Below are positions 7,754 through 16,229 of a DNA stretch of 64,000 bases, piece after piece. Every line of letters begins with the position of its first letter. Position 1 is the stretch's first letter. Below the pieces are notes generated by a model. The model had not been told where the DNA came from. It worked only from the letters and a program-made list of their open reading frames with translations, and did no database searches. The translations under genes and the position numbers were made by a program. The stretch is from contig NZ_JACHIV010000001.1 of NCBI RefSeq assembly GCF_014203325.1, positions 4,155,501 to 4,219,500 of the forward strand. The letters run 5' to 3'. This DNA is from Saccharopolyspora gloriosae. GTDB taxonomy: Bacteria; Actinomycetota; Actinomycetes; Mycobacteriales; Pseudonocardiaceae.

Positions 7754-8476
7754 TCAGGGGCGGGGCGGCCAGTTGGTCATCTTCTTGGGGCGCGGCGGGG
7801 CGTACGTCCGCACCTTCGACGTCGTCAGCCCCAGCCGGACGAGCGATTCCGCGATCGTCACCGCCGCCGTGACCCCGTCGACCACGGGCACCCCGGTGCG
7901 TTCCACCACGCGCTCGGCGAGCCCCGACATGCCGCCGCACCCCAGGCAGATCACCTCGGCCCGGTCGTCCTCCACCGCGCGCACCGCCTGCTCGGCGATG
8001 GCGTCGACGGCCGCCGCCGGATCGCGGTCCAGGTCCAGCACGGCCATGCCGCTCGCCCGCACCGACGCGCACCGGTCGCTGAGCCCCGCCGCGCTGAGCC
8101 GGTCCTCGATCAGCGGAACCGTGCGGTCCAGGCTGGTCACCACCGAGTAGGAGCGCCCGACGAACTGGGCGGTACTCGCGGCGGCCTCGGTGATGTCCAC
8201 GACCGGGACGTCGAGCAGCTCCTGCAGCCCTTCCCTGCCGTGCTCGCCGTACCCGGCTTGGATGACGGCGTCGAACGGTTCCGGGTAGGCCCGGACCGCT
8301 TCCATCACCGCGACCGCCGCGAGGTAGCTCTCGTAGTTGCCCTCCACGGATTCCGCGCCGAAGGACGGCGTCAGCGGCACGATCTCGGTGCCGGGGGCCG
8401 CGACGCCCGCGGCCTGCTCGCCGATGGACTCGGTGATGGTCGCGGTCGTGTTGACGTTGACGACGAGAATGCGCAC
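7754..8476 (-). CDS. Hydantoin/allantoin racemase family protein lacking the first catalytic cysteine
   Basis: A 240-residue Asp/Glu/hydantoin racemase-fold protein. Members that racemise allantoin or hydantoins use two cysteines, one in an A-C-F-G-D loop and one in L-G-C-x-G-M. Here the second is intact (C180 in CLGCGGM) but the first position is Gly75 (AGYGEHG). In arylmalonate decarboxylase, a fold relative, a Gly/Cys arrangement is used for decarboxylation instead of two-base racemisation. Location 39 bp downstream of the NCS1 permease and next to allB/allE supports a role in allantoin metabolism, but racemase activity is doubtful. Start GTG 8474-8476 with a GGAGGAG ribosome site. Confidence 0.7.
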   Translation of the reverse strand: MRILVVNVNTTATITESIGEQAAGVAAPGTEIVPLTPSFGAESVEGNYESYLAAVAVMEAVRAYPEPFDAVIQAGYGEHGREGLQELLDVPVVDITEAAASTAQFVGRSYSVVTSLDRTVPLIEDRLSAAGLSDRCASVRASGMAVLDLDRDPAAAVDAIAEQAVRAVEDDRAEVICLGCGGMSGLAERVVERTGVPVVDGVTAAVTIAESLVRLGLTTSKVRTYAPPRPKKMTNWPPRP

Positions 8477-8515
8477 GGTCCTACTCCTCCTCCAGCTGTG
8501 CCGGGCGTTCCCGGC

Positions 8516-9991
8516 TCACTCCGCCGCCACCGCGATCGACTCGCCGTCCACGTCCCGCCCGTCGAGATGGCGATCACCGATGACGGCGTAGATCACGGCA
8601 CCGAGGGCCGCGCCGATGAACCAGGAGAACCCGGACGCGGCGCCGAAGACCGGCACCAGCGCGACCACGACCGCGATCGCCGCGGCGGGCAGGAATGCCC
8701 AGACCGCCTTCGGGTTGTACCCGCGCCGGTAGTAGTACTCGCCTTCCGCGTCCTCGGTGTAGAGGTCCGGGACGTTCACGCGGGTCTTCCGCAGCAGCCA
8801 GTAGTCCGCCATGATCACGCCGAACAGCGGGCCGAGCAGCGCGCCGAGACCGCCGAGGAAGTAGTTCACCACGACCGGGCTGTCGTAGAGGTTCCACGGC
8901 AGGATCACCAGCCCGATCACGGCGCTGACCAGGCCGGCCCGCCGGAAGTTCAGGTGCCTCGGGAACAGGTTCACCAGCACGTAGATCGGCGCCACGAAGT
9001 TCGCCAGCAGGTTGACCGCGATCGTCAGGATGATGAGCGCGACCGACGCGGTCGCGAGCAGAACCATGTTGGGGATCGTCTGCACGATGTCGGTCGGGCT
9101 GGTGATCACCCGTCCGTCCAGCTTGAACTGCGCGCCGCTGAGCACGACGACGATGACGGCGAAGAAGAGCATGTTCACCGGGATGCCGACCAGGTTGCCG
9201 CGCACGATCGACCGGCGGCTCTTGGCCGAGCGGGTGAAGTCGCAGAAGTTCAGGACGAACGTCCCGTAGATCACCACCCAGAGCGCGGCGCCTTCCAGCA
9301 CCTTCAGCCACATCGCCCCACCGGTGAGCGGCTGCGCCGTGGACAACGAGATCGACCAGTCCGCGCGCCAGAACATCCAGAGCGCCAAGCCGCACATCGT
9401 GATCAGCGTCGTGGGCGCCGCGATCGCCATGTACCGGCGGATCACGTGCATGCCGTAGCTGACGATGAGGACCTGCACGGCCCACAGCACGAGGAACGTG
9501 ATCCAGCCGAGCAGCGACAGGCCCAGCACCGACCGGTCCTGCAACCCGCCGAGTGCGGGGAACATGGCCACCAGCAGCGTGTTGAGCACCGAGGACGCGA
9601 GGTAGGTCTGGATGCCGAACCACGCGATGGCGACGATGCCGCGCACGGCCGCCGGGAGCTGCGCTCCCCTGGTCCCGAACGCGATGCGGCTCATGACCGG
9701 GAAGGGCACACCCGCCTTGTGGCCCATGTAGCCGGACAGCGTCAGCAGCAGGAACAGCAGGACGGAAGCGAGGGCGAAGGCGGCGAGGATGCCCCACACG
9801 TTCAGCCCGAGGGCGAACAGGCCGATCGCGAACGCGTAGTTGCCGAGGCTGTGCACGTCGTTGGCCCAGAGCGTGAAGACGTTGTAGGCGCCCCAGCGGC
9901 GCCCTTCCTTCTTCGTCGGGGCCAGGTCGTAGCTGTACAAGCGGGCGCTCGGGGCGCCTTCCGGAGCTGACGGGCGGTCCGTGGCAGTCAT
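8516..9991 (-). CDS. NCS1-family nucleobase/allantoin permease
   Basis: A 491-residue integral membrane protein with about 12 hydrophobic segments and NCS1 hallmarks: the N-terminal NVFTLWANDVHSLGNYAFAIGLF, GHKAGVPFPVMSRIAFGTRGAQLPAAVRGIVAIAWFGIQTYL, and a late GPLFGVIMADYWLLRK. The family imports purines, hydantoins or allantoin with a cation. Given allB, allE and the racemase homologue, allantoin or a related ureide is the likely substrate (inference). ATG 9989-9991 is preceded by GGAGG. It is the first gene of a leftward pair and shares a divergent promoter region with allE that contains a GntR-type palindrome. Confidence 0.88.
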   Translation of the reverse strand: MTATDRPSAPEGAPSARLYSYDLAPTKKEGRRWGAYNVFTLWANDVHSLGNYAFAIGLFALGLNVWGILAAFALASVLLFLLLTLSGYMGHKAGVPFPVMSRIAFGTRGAQLPAAVRGIVAIAWFGIQTYLASSVLNTLLVAMFPALGGLQDRSVLGLSLLGWITFLVLWAVQVLIVSYGMHVIRRYMAIAAPTTLITMCGLALWMFWRADWSISLSTAQPLTGGAMWLKVLEGAALWVVIYGTFVLNFCDFTRSAKSRRSIVRGNLVGIPVNMLFFAVIVVVLSGAQFKLDGRVITSPTDIVQTIPNMVLLATASVALIILTIAVNLLANFVAPIYVLVNLFPRHLNFRRAGLVSAVIGLVILPWNLYDSPVVVNYFLGGLGALLGPLFGVIMADYWLLRKTRVNVPDLYTEDAEGEYYYRRGYNPKAVWAFLPAAAIAVVVALVPVFGAASGFSWFIGAALGAVIYAVIGDRHLDGRDVDGESIAVAAE

Positions 9992-10039
9992 CGAACCGCC
10001 TCCAAGCTTGCGCTCGATGTGTCCATGATGTGAGCCGAT

Positions 10040-10061
10040 GTTTCCGCTATGTGAAAGTATA
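10040..10061 (-). promoter_or_regulatory. NCS1 permease promoter with GntR-type operator
   Basis: GTTTCCGCTATGTGAAAGT (10040-10058) is a TTTC...GAAA palindrome overlapping a leftward TATACT -10 (10056-10061), the same arrangement as at allB. The 300-bp divergent region also carries a rightward TATACA (10237-10242) that could serve allE. Confidence 0.55.
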
Positions 10062-10290
10062 CGACTGTGATTCGGAAACGGTAGCCATCGACCTGATCGC
10101 CGTCAACAGTCACCGGAGCGCGCTCGCCGAGCCGGTAAGTCGACCACGAATTCCCCCGCGGCGGGAAGTGCGGGAAGGCGAATCCGCCGCGCACGCTCGC
10201 CGTCCCCGGCCCTCGCCACCGGCCCGGCCGGTTGTGTATACATAAACGCACCCCCGGCTTCGCGCCCGCTCCACACGAGGAAGGGATCAC

Positions 10291-11109
10291 TTGAACCAGC
10301 CGAGCTACTTCTCGCCCGAGGGCGGCCTGCCCTCGCAGTCCACGATGCTCACCGACCGCGCGGTCGTCACCGCGTCGTACACGGTCATCCCGCGCGGCGT
10401 GCTCCGCGACATCGTCACCAGCAACCTCCCCGGGTGGGACCGCACCAGGGCGTGGATCCTCGCCAAGCCGATCCAGGGGTTCTCGACGACGTTCGCGCAG
10501 TACCTCGTCGAGGTGTCACCGGGAGGCGGCAGCACCCGTCCCGAACCGGAGAGCGGCGTCGAATCGGTCGTGTTCGTGCTCTCCGGCGACCTGCGGCTGG
10601 TCATCGACGGCACCCGGCACGACCTCGCACCCGGCGGCTACGCCTACCTCCCGGCCGGTGCCGACTGGTCGGTGGCCAACGACACCGACGCGCTCGCCAG
10701 CTTCCAGTGGGTCCGCAAGGCCTACGAACCGCTCGAAGGCCACGCGCCCGCGGCGTTCGCCGTCCAGGAGCAAGACGTCGCGCCCACGCCGATGCCCGGC
10801 ACCGACGGGACCTGGGCGACCACCCGGTTCGTCGACCCGAACGACCTCGCCCACGACATGCACGTCAACATCGTCACGTTCGAACCCGGCGCGGTCATCC
10901 CGTTCGCCGAGACGCACGTGATGGAGCACGGGATCTACGTGCTCGAAGGCAAGGCCGTCTACCGGCTCAACGACGACTGGGTGGAGGTCCAGGCCGGCGA
11001 CTTCATGTGGTTGCGCGCCTTCTGCCCGCAGGCCTGCTACGCGGGCGGCCCCGGCAAGTTCCGGTACCTGCTCTACAAGGACGTCAACCGCCAGATCAAG
11101 CTGACCTGA
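10291..11109 (+). CDS. allE: (S)-ureidoglycine aminohydrolase
   Basis: A 272-residue double-cupin protein that converts (S)-ureidoglycine to (S)-ureidoglycolate and ammonia, the step after allantoate hydrolysis. The N-terminal cupin carries SGDLRLVIDG...PGGYAYLPAG. The C-terminal cupin holds the Mn-binding set E207, H209, H213 (ETHVMEHG) and Q247 (CPQACYAGG). Length and both cupins fit AllE/YlbA. Start TTG 10291 follows GAGGAAGGG. It is divergent from the NCS1 permease and followed 99 bp later by a LysR gene. Allantoate amidohydrolase and ureidoglycolate dehydrogenase or lyase are not encoded here, so the pathway is incomplete in this window. Confidence 0.93.
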   Translation: MNQPSYFSPEGGLPSQSTMLTDRAVVTASYTVIPRGVLRDIVTSNLPGWDRTRAWILAKPIQGFSTTFAQYLVEVSPGGGSTRPEPESGVESVVFVLSGDLRLVIDGTRHDLAPGGYAYLPAGADWSVANDTDALASFQWVRKAYEPLEGHAPAAFAVQEQDVAPTPMPGTDGTWATTRFVDPNDLAHDMHVNIVTFEPGAVIPFAETHVMEHGIYVLEGKAVYRLNDDWVEVQAGDFMWLRAFCPQACYAGGPGKFRYLLYKDVNRQIKLT

Positions 11110-11208
11110 CCCGCTCGGCGGGCGGCTGCCGGGTGCGCGGAGAGGTCGCGGCGCGCGGGCTAGTCTGCGGCGGAGAACCGCTTCGCAACCAGCACCTCGA
11201 GGGTCGGT

Positions 11209-12117
11209 ATGACCACGCCCGGCTTCACGCTCGTCCAGCTCCGCTACTTCATCGCCGCCGCCGAGCGCGGCTCGATGACCGCCGCCGCCGACGAGCTGCG
11301 CATCGCCCAGTCGGCGGTCTCCTCCGCCATCGCCAACCTGGAGCACGAGCTGCGCCTGCAGCTGTTCATCCGGCACCGGGCGCGCGGGCTGACCCTCACC
11401 TCCGCCGGAGAACGCCTGCTGGCCCAGGCGCGGGACCTGCTGACCCGCGCCCGCGACGTCGAGGCGGAGGCCCGCGGCAGCGGCGGCACCCTGTCGGGCC
11501 CGGTGACGATCGGCTGCTTCGTGACGCTCGCGCCGTACTACCTCCCGGCCCTGTTCGCGGCCTGCGACGAGCACCACCCGGACATCGAGCTGAACGTGGT
11601 CGAAGCCGAAGCCGAGCACCTGCACCGGGCGCTGCGCAGCGGCGGCATCGACTTCGCGCTCACCTACGGCCTGAGCGCGCCCGCCGACACCGACCTGCAC
11701 CGGGAGACCATCGCCCTGGCCCCGGCCTACGTCATCGTCCCGGCCGGTCACCGCCTCGCGGACCGGGCCACGGTCGATCTCGCCGAGCTGGCGCCCGACC
11801 CGATGGTGCTGCTGGACCTGCCCTACAGCCGGGACTACTTCCGCGCCGTCGTGGCGGCCTCGGGCAGCGCTCCCGACGTGCGCTACCGCAGCCAGAGCTA
11901 CGAGACGGTGCGCTCGCTGGTGGCGCAGGGCTTGGGGTACTCCCTGCTCAACCAGCGGCCGCGGACCGATCAGACCTACGGCGGCGGCGAGGTCGTGGCG
12001 CTCGAACTGCGCGGCGACCGCCCTCCGCTGGAAGTGACGATCACCGCGGTGGACGGGGTGCGCCAGACCGCCCGCGCCCAGGCCGTCATGGACCTCCTGC
12101 GCGCCATCCCCTCCTGA
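11209..12117 (+). CDS. LysR-family transcriptional regulator
   Basis: A 302-residue LTTR with an N-terminal winged HTH (LVQLRYFIAAAERGSMTAAADELRIAQSAVSSAIANLEHELRLQLFIRHRARGLTLTSAGERLL) and a periplasmic-binding-protein-like effector domain from about residue 95 (GPVTIGCFVTLAPYYLPALF...). The ligand is unknown. Start ATG 11209 follows GAGGGTCGGT. It lies between allE and an MFS carrier, all rightward. A perfect 9-bp-arm palindrome begins 15 bp after its stop, before the MFS gene, and is a good LTTR target. It may control the MFS carrier and the monooxygenase operon at 13823 through a shared element. Confidence 0.9.
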   Translation: MTTPGFTLVQLRYFIAAAERGSMTAAADELRIAQSAVSSAIANLEHELRLQLFIRHRARGLTLTSAGERLLAQARDLLTRARDVEAEARGSGGTLSGPVTIGCFVTLAPYYLPALFAACDEHHPDIELNVVEAEAEHLHRALRSGGIDFALTYGLSAPADTDLHRETIALAPAYVIVPAGHRLADRATVDLAELAPDPMVLLDLPYSRDYFRAVVAASGSAPDVRYRSQSYETVRSLVAQGLGYSLLNQRPRTDQTYGGGEVVALELRGDRPPLEVTITAVDGVRQTARAQAVMDLLRAIPS

Positions 12118-12132
12118 GCGACGGCATCTGAT

Positions 12133-12170
12133 TTTCCGCTGCACCACAGCGGAAACATCTATTGGACGAA
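12133..12170 (+). promoter_or_regulatory. LysR-type palindrome plus shared promoter element before the MFS gene
   Basis: TTTCCGCTG (12133-12141) and CAGCGGAAA (12147-12155) form perfect 9-bp arms around CACCA. The right arm leads into AACATCTATTGGACGAA, which recurs with few changes at 13724-13741 ahead of the monooxygenase operon. TTGGAC (12163-12168) may act as a -35. Binding by the LysR protein just upstream is inferred. Confidence 0.5.
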
Positions 12171-12271
12171 TCCTCGCGCGCCGGGTGACGCTGTTGCGCA
12201 CGAATTCGCTCCCGCCGTCGTCGCCCGGCGATCACGTCGGGGGAACGCACGATTCCCCCCAGGAGGCGCGC

Positions 12272-13645
12272 ATGCCCACCTCGCACAACGACCCCGCGAC
12301 GCCGGAGGTCGAGGTGGCCGCCGACGCGGTCGCGCTGCGCCGCAGCGTCGCGGCCGGAGCCGTCGGCGTGTTCGTGCACTGGTTCGACTGGGCGGCCTAC
12401 GCCTACCTCGCCGGAACCGTCGCGACGGTGTTCTTCCCGGCCGAGAACAGCACGACCGGGCTGCTGGCCGTGTTCGGCGTGTTCGCGGTGTCGTTCGGCA
12501 TCCGCCCCATCGGCGCCGCGGTGTTCGGGCCGCTGGGCGACAAGATCGGCCGCAAGCGCACCCTGTCGCTGGTCATCTTCACGATGTCGGGGGCGACGCT
12601 GGGGATCGGCCTGCTGCCCGGCTACGCCTCGATCGGCATCGCCGCTCCGGTGCTGCTGGTGGTCCTGCGGATGGTGCAGGGCTTCGCCGCAGGCGGGGAA
12701 TTCGGCAGCGCGGCGAGCTTCCTGTCCGAGAGCGCACCCCGGCGGCGACGCGGCTTCGGCGTCAGCTGGCTGGAAGTCGGCTCGCTGCTGGGTTTCCTGG
12801 CCGGCTCCTTCACGTTCCTGCTGCTGTCGGTGGGACTCGACGACGGGCAGCTGACCTCGTGGGGCTGGCGCATCCCGTTCCTCATCTCCGCGCCGCTGGG
12901 CATCATCGGCTTCATCATCCGCAGCAAGATCGAGGACACCCCGGAGTACCGGGCGCTCGAAGCCAACGACACCGTCCCGCGCAGCCCGGCGAAGGAGTTG
13001 CTGCGCACCAACAAGCGGGAACTGCTCCAGGCCGCCGGTCTGATGACGGCCATGCACGTGCCGTTCTACGTGGTGCTGACCTACCTGGTCACCTACGAGA
13101 CCGATCACCTCGGGCACTCCGACGGCAGCGCCGCGCTGCTGTCGACGGCGATCTCGCTGCTGGGACTGGTGCTGGTCCCGGTGTTCGGACGCCTGTCCGA
13201 CCGCGTCGGGCGCAAGCCGGTGTTCGTCGGTGCCTGCGCGGCGCTGCTGGTGCTGGCCACGCCCGCGTTCCTGCTCATGCGCTCCGGATCGGCCGGGACC
13301 TGGGTCGCCGGTCTGCTGCTGGGCGTGGTCCTCGCGGCGATCCTCGGCACCTACGCGGTGTGGTCGGCGGAGATCTTCCCGACGCGCACCCGCCAGAGCG
13401 GCCTGTCCATCGCGTACAACGTGACCGCCGCGCTGTTCGCCGGGACGGTGCCCTACGTGATGACCGTGCTCATCTCCGCGACCGGCAGCACCCTCGTGCC
13501 CGGCCCGTACATGATGGTGTTCGCCGTCGGCGGCCTCATCGCCGCGCTGTCGCTCAAGGAGACCGCCGGGAACGCGCTGCTGCGCCCGGAGGACGTCGGC
13601 CCCGCACCGGTAGGACGACGGCGGGACCCGGTCGACGCGCGGTAG
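12272..13645 (+). CDS. MFS transporter, metabolite:H+ symporter type
   Basis: A 457-residue, 12-segment major facilitator. The early VHWFDWAAYAYLAGTVATVFFP, the conserved GPLGDKIGRKRTL loop, RMVQGFAAGGEFGSAASFLSE and a second-half RLSDRVGRKPVF fit the MHS subfamily that imports organic acids, betaines or similar small molecules. ATG 12272 has a strong AGGAGG; a longer frame from 12185 adds 29 residues without membrane or domain features. It lies between the LysR gene and the monooxygenase operon and shares an upstream element with the latter, so it probably imports that operon's substrate. Confidence 0.88.
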   Translation: MPTSHNDPATPEVEVAADAVALRRSVAAGAVGVFVHWFDWAAYAYLAGTVATVFFPAENSTTGLLAVFGVFAVSFGIRPIGAAVFGPLGDKIGRKRTLSLVIFTMSGATLGIGLLPGYASIGIAAPVLLVVLRMVQGFAAGGEFGSAASFLSESAPRRRRGFGVSWLEVGSLLGFLAGSFTFLLLSVGLDDGQLTSWGWRIPFLISAPLGIIGFIIRSKIEDTPEYRALEANDTVPRSPAKELLRTNKRELLQAAGLMTAMHVPFYVVLTYLVTYETDHLGHSDGSAALLSTAISLLGLVLVPVFGRLSDRVGRKPVFVGACAALLVLATPAFLLMRSGSAGTWVAGLLLGVVLAAILGTYAVWSAEIFPTRTRQSGLSIAYNVTAALFAGTVPYVMTVLISATGSTLVPGPYMMVFAVGGLIAALSLKETAGNALLRPEDVGPAPVGRRRDPVDAR

Positions 13646-13716
13646 GCGGATTCTTCTTGGCGCGCAACGGGAAGTCCGTTCCCGCGGCCGTCCGCATCGG
13701 AAAAATCGAACCAGTG

Positions 13717-13741
13717 CAGCGAGAACATCTGTTGGACGGAA
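13717..13741 (+). promoter_or_regulatory. Element shared with the MFS promoter, before the monooxygenase operon
   Basis: CAGCGAGAACATCTGTTGGA (13717-13736) and the following CGGAA match the segment at 12147-12170 in about 20 of 24 positions. Both copies end 80-100 bp before the start codon of their gene. The common core is AACATCTRTTGGACGRA. The simplest reading is a common activator site or promoter. Confidence 0.5.
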
Positions 13742-13822
13742 GTGCCGCGGTGTTCGAGGATTTTCCCGCGGTGGCGCGGTGAACTCGACGCCGGGCCGAC
13801 CACCGCCGGAGCGGAGGTTGAC

Positions 13823-15100
13823 ATGTCGATCGAAGAGACCGAGGTGGTCGTCGTCGGGGCCGGCCAGGCCGGTGTGGCGATGAGCGAACACCTCGGTGCG
13901 CACGGGGTGCCGCACCTCGTGCTCGAACGGGACCGCATCGCCGAGCGGTGGCGTTCGCAGCGGTGGGATTCCCTGGTGGCCAACGGACCCGCGTGGCACG
14001 ACCGCTTCCCCGGACTGGAATTCGCCGCGGTGGCCCCCGATTCCTTCGCTTCGAAGGACGAGGTCGCGGACTACTTCGCCGAGTACGCGCGGCGGATCGA
14101 CGCACCGATCCGGTGCGGCGTCGAGGTGACCTCGGTGCGCAAGAACGCCGGCGCGCCCGGATTCCGGGTCGAGACCTCGGACGGCGCCATCGACGCGCGC
14201 TTCGTCGTGGCCGCGACCGGACCGTTCCAGCGGCCGGTGATCCCGCCGATCGTCCCGGACGACGCCGTCGCCACGCAGCTGCATTCGAGCGGGTACCGCA
14301 ATCCCGGCCGGCTGCCCGAGGGCGCGGTCCTCGTCGTCGGAGCCGGTTCGTCGGGCGTGCAGATCGCCGAGGAACTGCGCCGGTCCGGTCGCCGCGTGCT
14401 GCTGTCGGTCGGCCCGCACGACCGCCCTCCCCGCCGGTACCGGGGCCGCGACTTCTGCTGGTGGCTGGGCGTGCTCGGGTTCTGGGACGCCGACACCCCG
14501 CCGCAGGGCGCCGAGCACGTGACCATCGCGGTCAGCGGAGCCGGTGGCGGGCGCACGGTGGACTTCCGCGCCCTCGCGGACGCGGGGATCGAGCTGGTCG
14601 GCATGACGTCCTCGTACGACGGCGGGAAGCTGCGCTTCGCACCGGACCTCGCCGCGAACATCGAGCTCGGCGACGCGAAGCACCTCGACCTGCTGCGCGC
14701 CGCGGACGAGTACGTCGAGCGCAACGGCCTCGACCTGCCCGCGGAACCGGAAGCGCACGTCCTCGGCCCGCTGCCGGGCAGCGCGACCGATCCCCTGCTC
14801 GAACTCGACCTGGCCGAAGCCGATGTCACCTCGATCGTCTGGGCCACCGGCTTCGCCACCGACTACGGCTGGTTGCAGGTCGACGCGTTCGACGAGAACG
14901 GCCGGCCGGATCAGCGCCGCGGCGTGTCCGCCGAAGCCGGCGTGTACTTCCTGGGCCTGCCCTGGTTGTCGCGCCGCGGGTCCAGCTTCATCTGGGGCGT
15001 GTGGCACGACGCCCGCTACGTCGCCGACCACATCTCCACCCAGCGGGGTTACCTCGCCCAGCACACCCCCGACCGGTCCACCGACAGGAGCAGCCGATGA
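13823..15100 (+). CDS. FAD-dependent monooxygenase (CzcO/FMO-like)
   Basis: A 425-residue flavoprotein with an FAD Rossmann motif VVVVGAGQAGVAMSEHL at the N-terminus, a second nucleotide-binding motif VLVVGAGSSGVQIAEEL near residue 175 for NADPH, and a C-terminal IVWATGFATDYGWLQVDAFDE typical of FMO/Baeyer-Villiger relatives. The second-half FIWGVWHDARYVADHI is common in amine- and heterocycle-oxidising members. ATG 13823 follows GGAGGTTGAC. Its stop overlaps the next start (ATGA), the first of three such overlaps joining it to the RidA, DUF1028 and M20 genes. The substrate is unknown; an N-containing compound is suggested by the neighbours. Confidence 0.85.
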   Translation: MSIEETEVVVVGAGQAGVAMSEHLGAHGVPHLVLERDRIAERWRSQRWDSLVANGPAWHDRFPGLEFAAVAPDSFASKDEVADYFAEYARRIDAPIRCGVEVTSVRKNAGAPGFRVETSDGAIDARFVVAATGPFQRPVIPPIVPDDAVATQLHSSGYRNPGRLPEGAVLVVGAGSSGVQIAEELRRSGRRVLLSVGPHDRPPRRYRGRDFCWWLGVLGFWDADTPPQGAEHVTIAVSGAGGGRTVDFRALADAGIELVGMTSSYDGGKLRFAPDLAANIELGDAKHLDLLRAADEYVERNGLDLPAEPEAHVLGPLPGSATDPLLELDLAEADVTSIVWATGFATDYGWLQVDAFDENGRPDQRRGVSAEAGVYFLGLPWLSRRGSSFIWGVWHDARYVADHISTQRGYLAQHTPDRSTDRSSR

Positions 15101-15564
15101 CCTCCACGAGCGAGGGGAACCAGGTGAACGCCCCGATCGTCGCAGGCGGACACACGCGGATCCGCCCCTTCAACACCCGCGACACCTATCCCGAGCAGAG
15201 CCTGGACAACGACCTGTGCCAGGCGGTCGTCGCCGGGAACACGATCTACGTGCGCGGGCAGATCGGGCAGGACCTCGACACCAGCGAATCGGTCGGCGTC
15301 GGCGACGTCGCGGCCCAGGCCGAGCGGGCGATGGCCAACATCGACCTGCTGCTGCGGGAGTCCGGGGCTCGGATGGAGCACCTCGTCAAGCTGACGATCT
15401 ACCTCGTCGATCCGCGCTACCGCGAAGCGGTCTACCGCGTCGTGGGCCGCTGGACCCGCGGCGTGCACCCGATCTCCACCGGTGTGGTGGTCTCCGCGCT
15501 CGCCCGGCCCGAGTGGCTGGTCGAGGTCGACGCCGTCGCCGTGCTCCCCGGAGGTGCGCGATGA
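15097..15564 (+). CDS. RidA/YjgF-family protein lacking the substrate arginine
   Basis: A 155-residue Rid-fold protein: QAVVAGNTIYVRGQIG, QAERAMANIDLLLRESGARMEHLVKLTIYLVD, and VHPISTGVVVSALARPEWLVEVDAVAVL. RidA proper uses an arginine in P-A-R-S to hold the carboxylate of 2-aminoacrylate; here the segment is PIST (residues 125-128), so the arginine is missing and enamine deaminase activity in the classical sense is unlikely. Such forms belong to other Rid groups of unknown function, often inside catabolic operons. Start ATG 15097 overlaps the upstream stop, and the stop overlaps the DUF1028 start, giving translational coupling. Confidence 0.88.
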   Translation: MTSTSEGNQVNAPIVAGGHTRIRPFNTRDTYPEQSLDNDLCQAVVAGNTIYVRGQIGQDLDTSESVGVGDVAAQAERAMANIDLLLRESGARMEHLVKLTIYLVDPRYREAVYRVVGRWTRGVHPISTGVVVSALARPEWLVEVDAVAVLPGGAR

Positions 15565-16229
15565 CGTTCTCCGTGCTGGGCACCGACGGCACCGGCGCCG
15601 TCGGCATCGCCGTGACGTCCTCCAGCCCCGCCGTGGCCGCCCGCTGCATCCACCTGCGCGCGGGCGTGGGCGGGGCCTCCTCGCAGAACGTCACCGACCC
15701 GCGGCTGGGGTCGGAGCTCCTGGACGCGCTGGCGTCCGGAGCCGGGGCGCGCGACGCGCTGGCCGCGGTCGTCGAGGGCCGCGAGCTGATCGAGCACCGC
15801 CAGCTCACCGTCCTCGAACCGGGCGGCGACGGCGCCGTGTACTCCGGCGCCGAATCCCTCGGCGTGCACCGGGATCGCGTCGGTGCGCGGGTCGTCGCCG
15901 CCGGGAACATGCTGCGCTCGCCCGAGGTCGTCGACGCCGTCGTGGACTCCTTCGAGAATTCCGGCGGTGAGCTCGAAGACCGCCTGCTGCGCGCGCTCGA
16001 AGCCGGTTCCGCCGCCGGTGGCGAGGCGGGCCCGGTGCACTCCGCCGGGCTCTCCGTCGTGCGCGAAGTGGCGTGGCGCGAAACCGACCTGCGGGTCGAC
16101 TGGAGCGACGACCCGATCGGCGACCTCCGGGCGCTGCTCGACCGCTGGCTGCCGCAGCGCGACGACTACGTGACGCGCGCGCTCAACCCCGCTTCCGCGC
16201 CGTCGTACGGCGTCCCCGGGGACGAGTGA
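15561..16229 (+). CDS. DUF1028 family protein (Ntn-hydrolase-like fold)
   Basis: A 222-residue protein matching the DUF1028 pattern: N-terminal TFSVLGTDGTGAVGIAVTSSSPAVAARCIHLRAGVGGASSQNVTDPRLG, later GAESLGVHRDRVGARVVAAGNML. The fold is related to N-terminal nucleophile hydrolases; no activity is established to my knowledge. Family members often sit beside Rid proteins and M20 peptidases. ATG 15561 overlaps the RidA stop, with GGAGG upstream, and the stop overlaps the M20 start (TGATG). Residues after about 180 (DWSDDPIGDLRALLDRWLPQRDDY) match the usual C-terminal segment. Confidence 0.85.
   Translation: MTFSVLGTDGTGAVGIAVTSSSPAVAARCIHLRAGVGGASSQNVTDPRLGSELLDALASGAGARDALAAVVEGRELIEHRQLTVLEPGGDGAVYSGAESLGVHRDRVGARVVAAGNMLRSPEVVDAVVDSFENSGGELEDRLLRALEAGSAAGGEAGPVHSAGLSVVREVAWRETDLRVDWSDDPIGDLRALLDRWLPQRDDYVTRALNPASAPSYGVPGDE

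Noticed and set aside
13391-13391. Separate biosynthetic gene cluster around the P450s at 49-52 kb
   Set aside because: The P450s belong to the conservon by overlap and order; no polyketide, peptide or terpene synthase gene is in the window.
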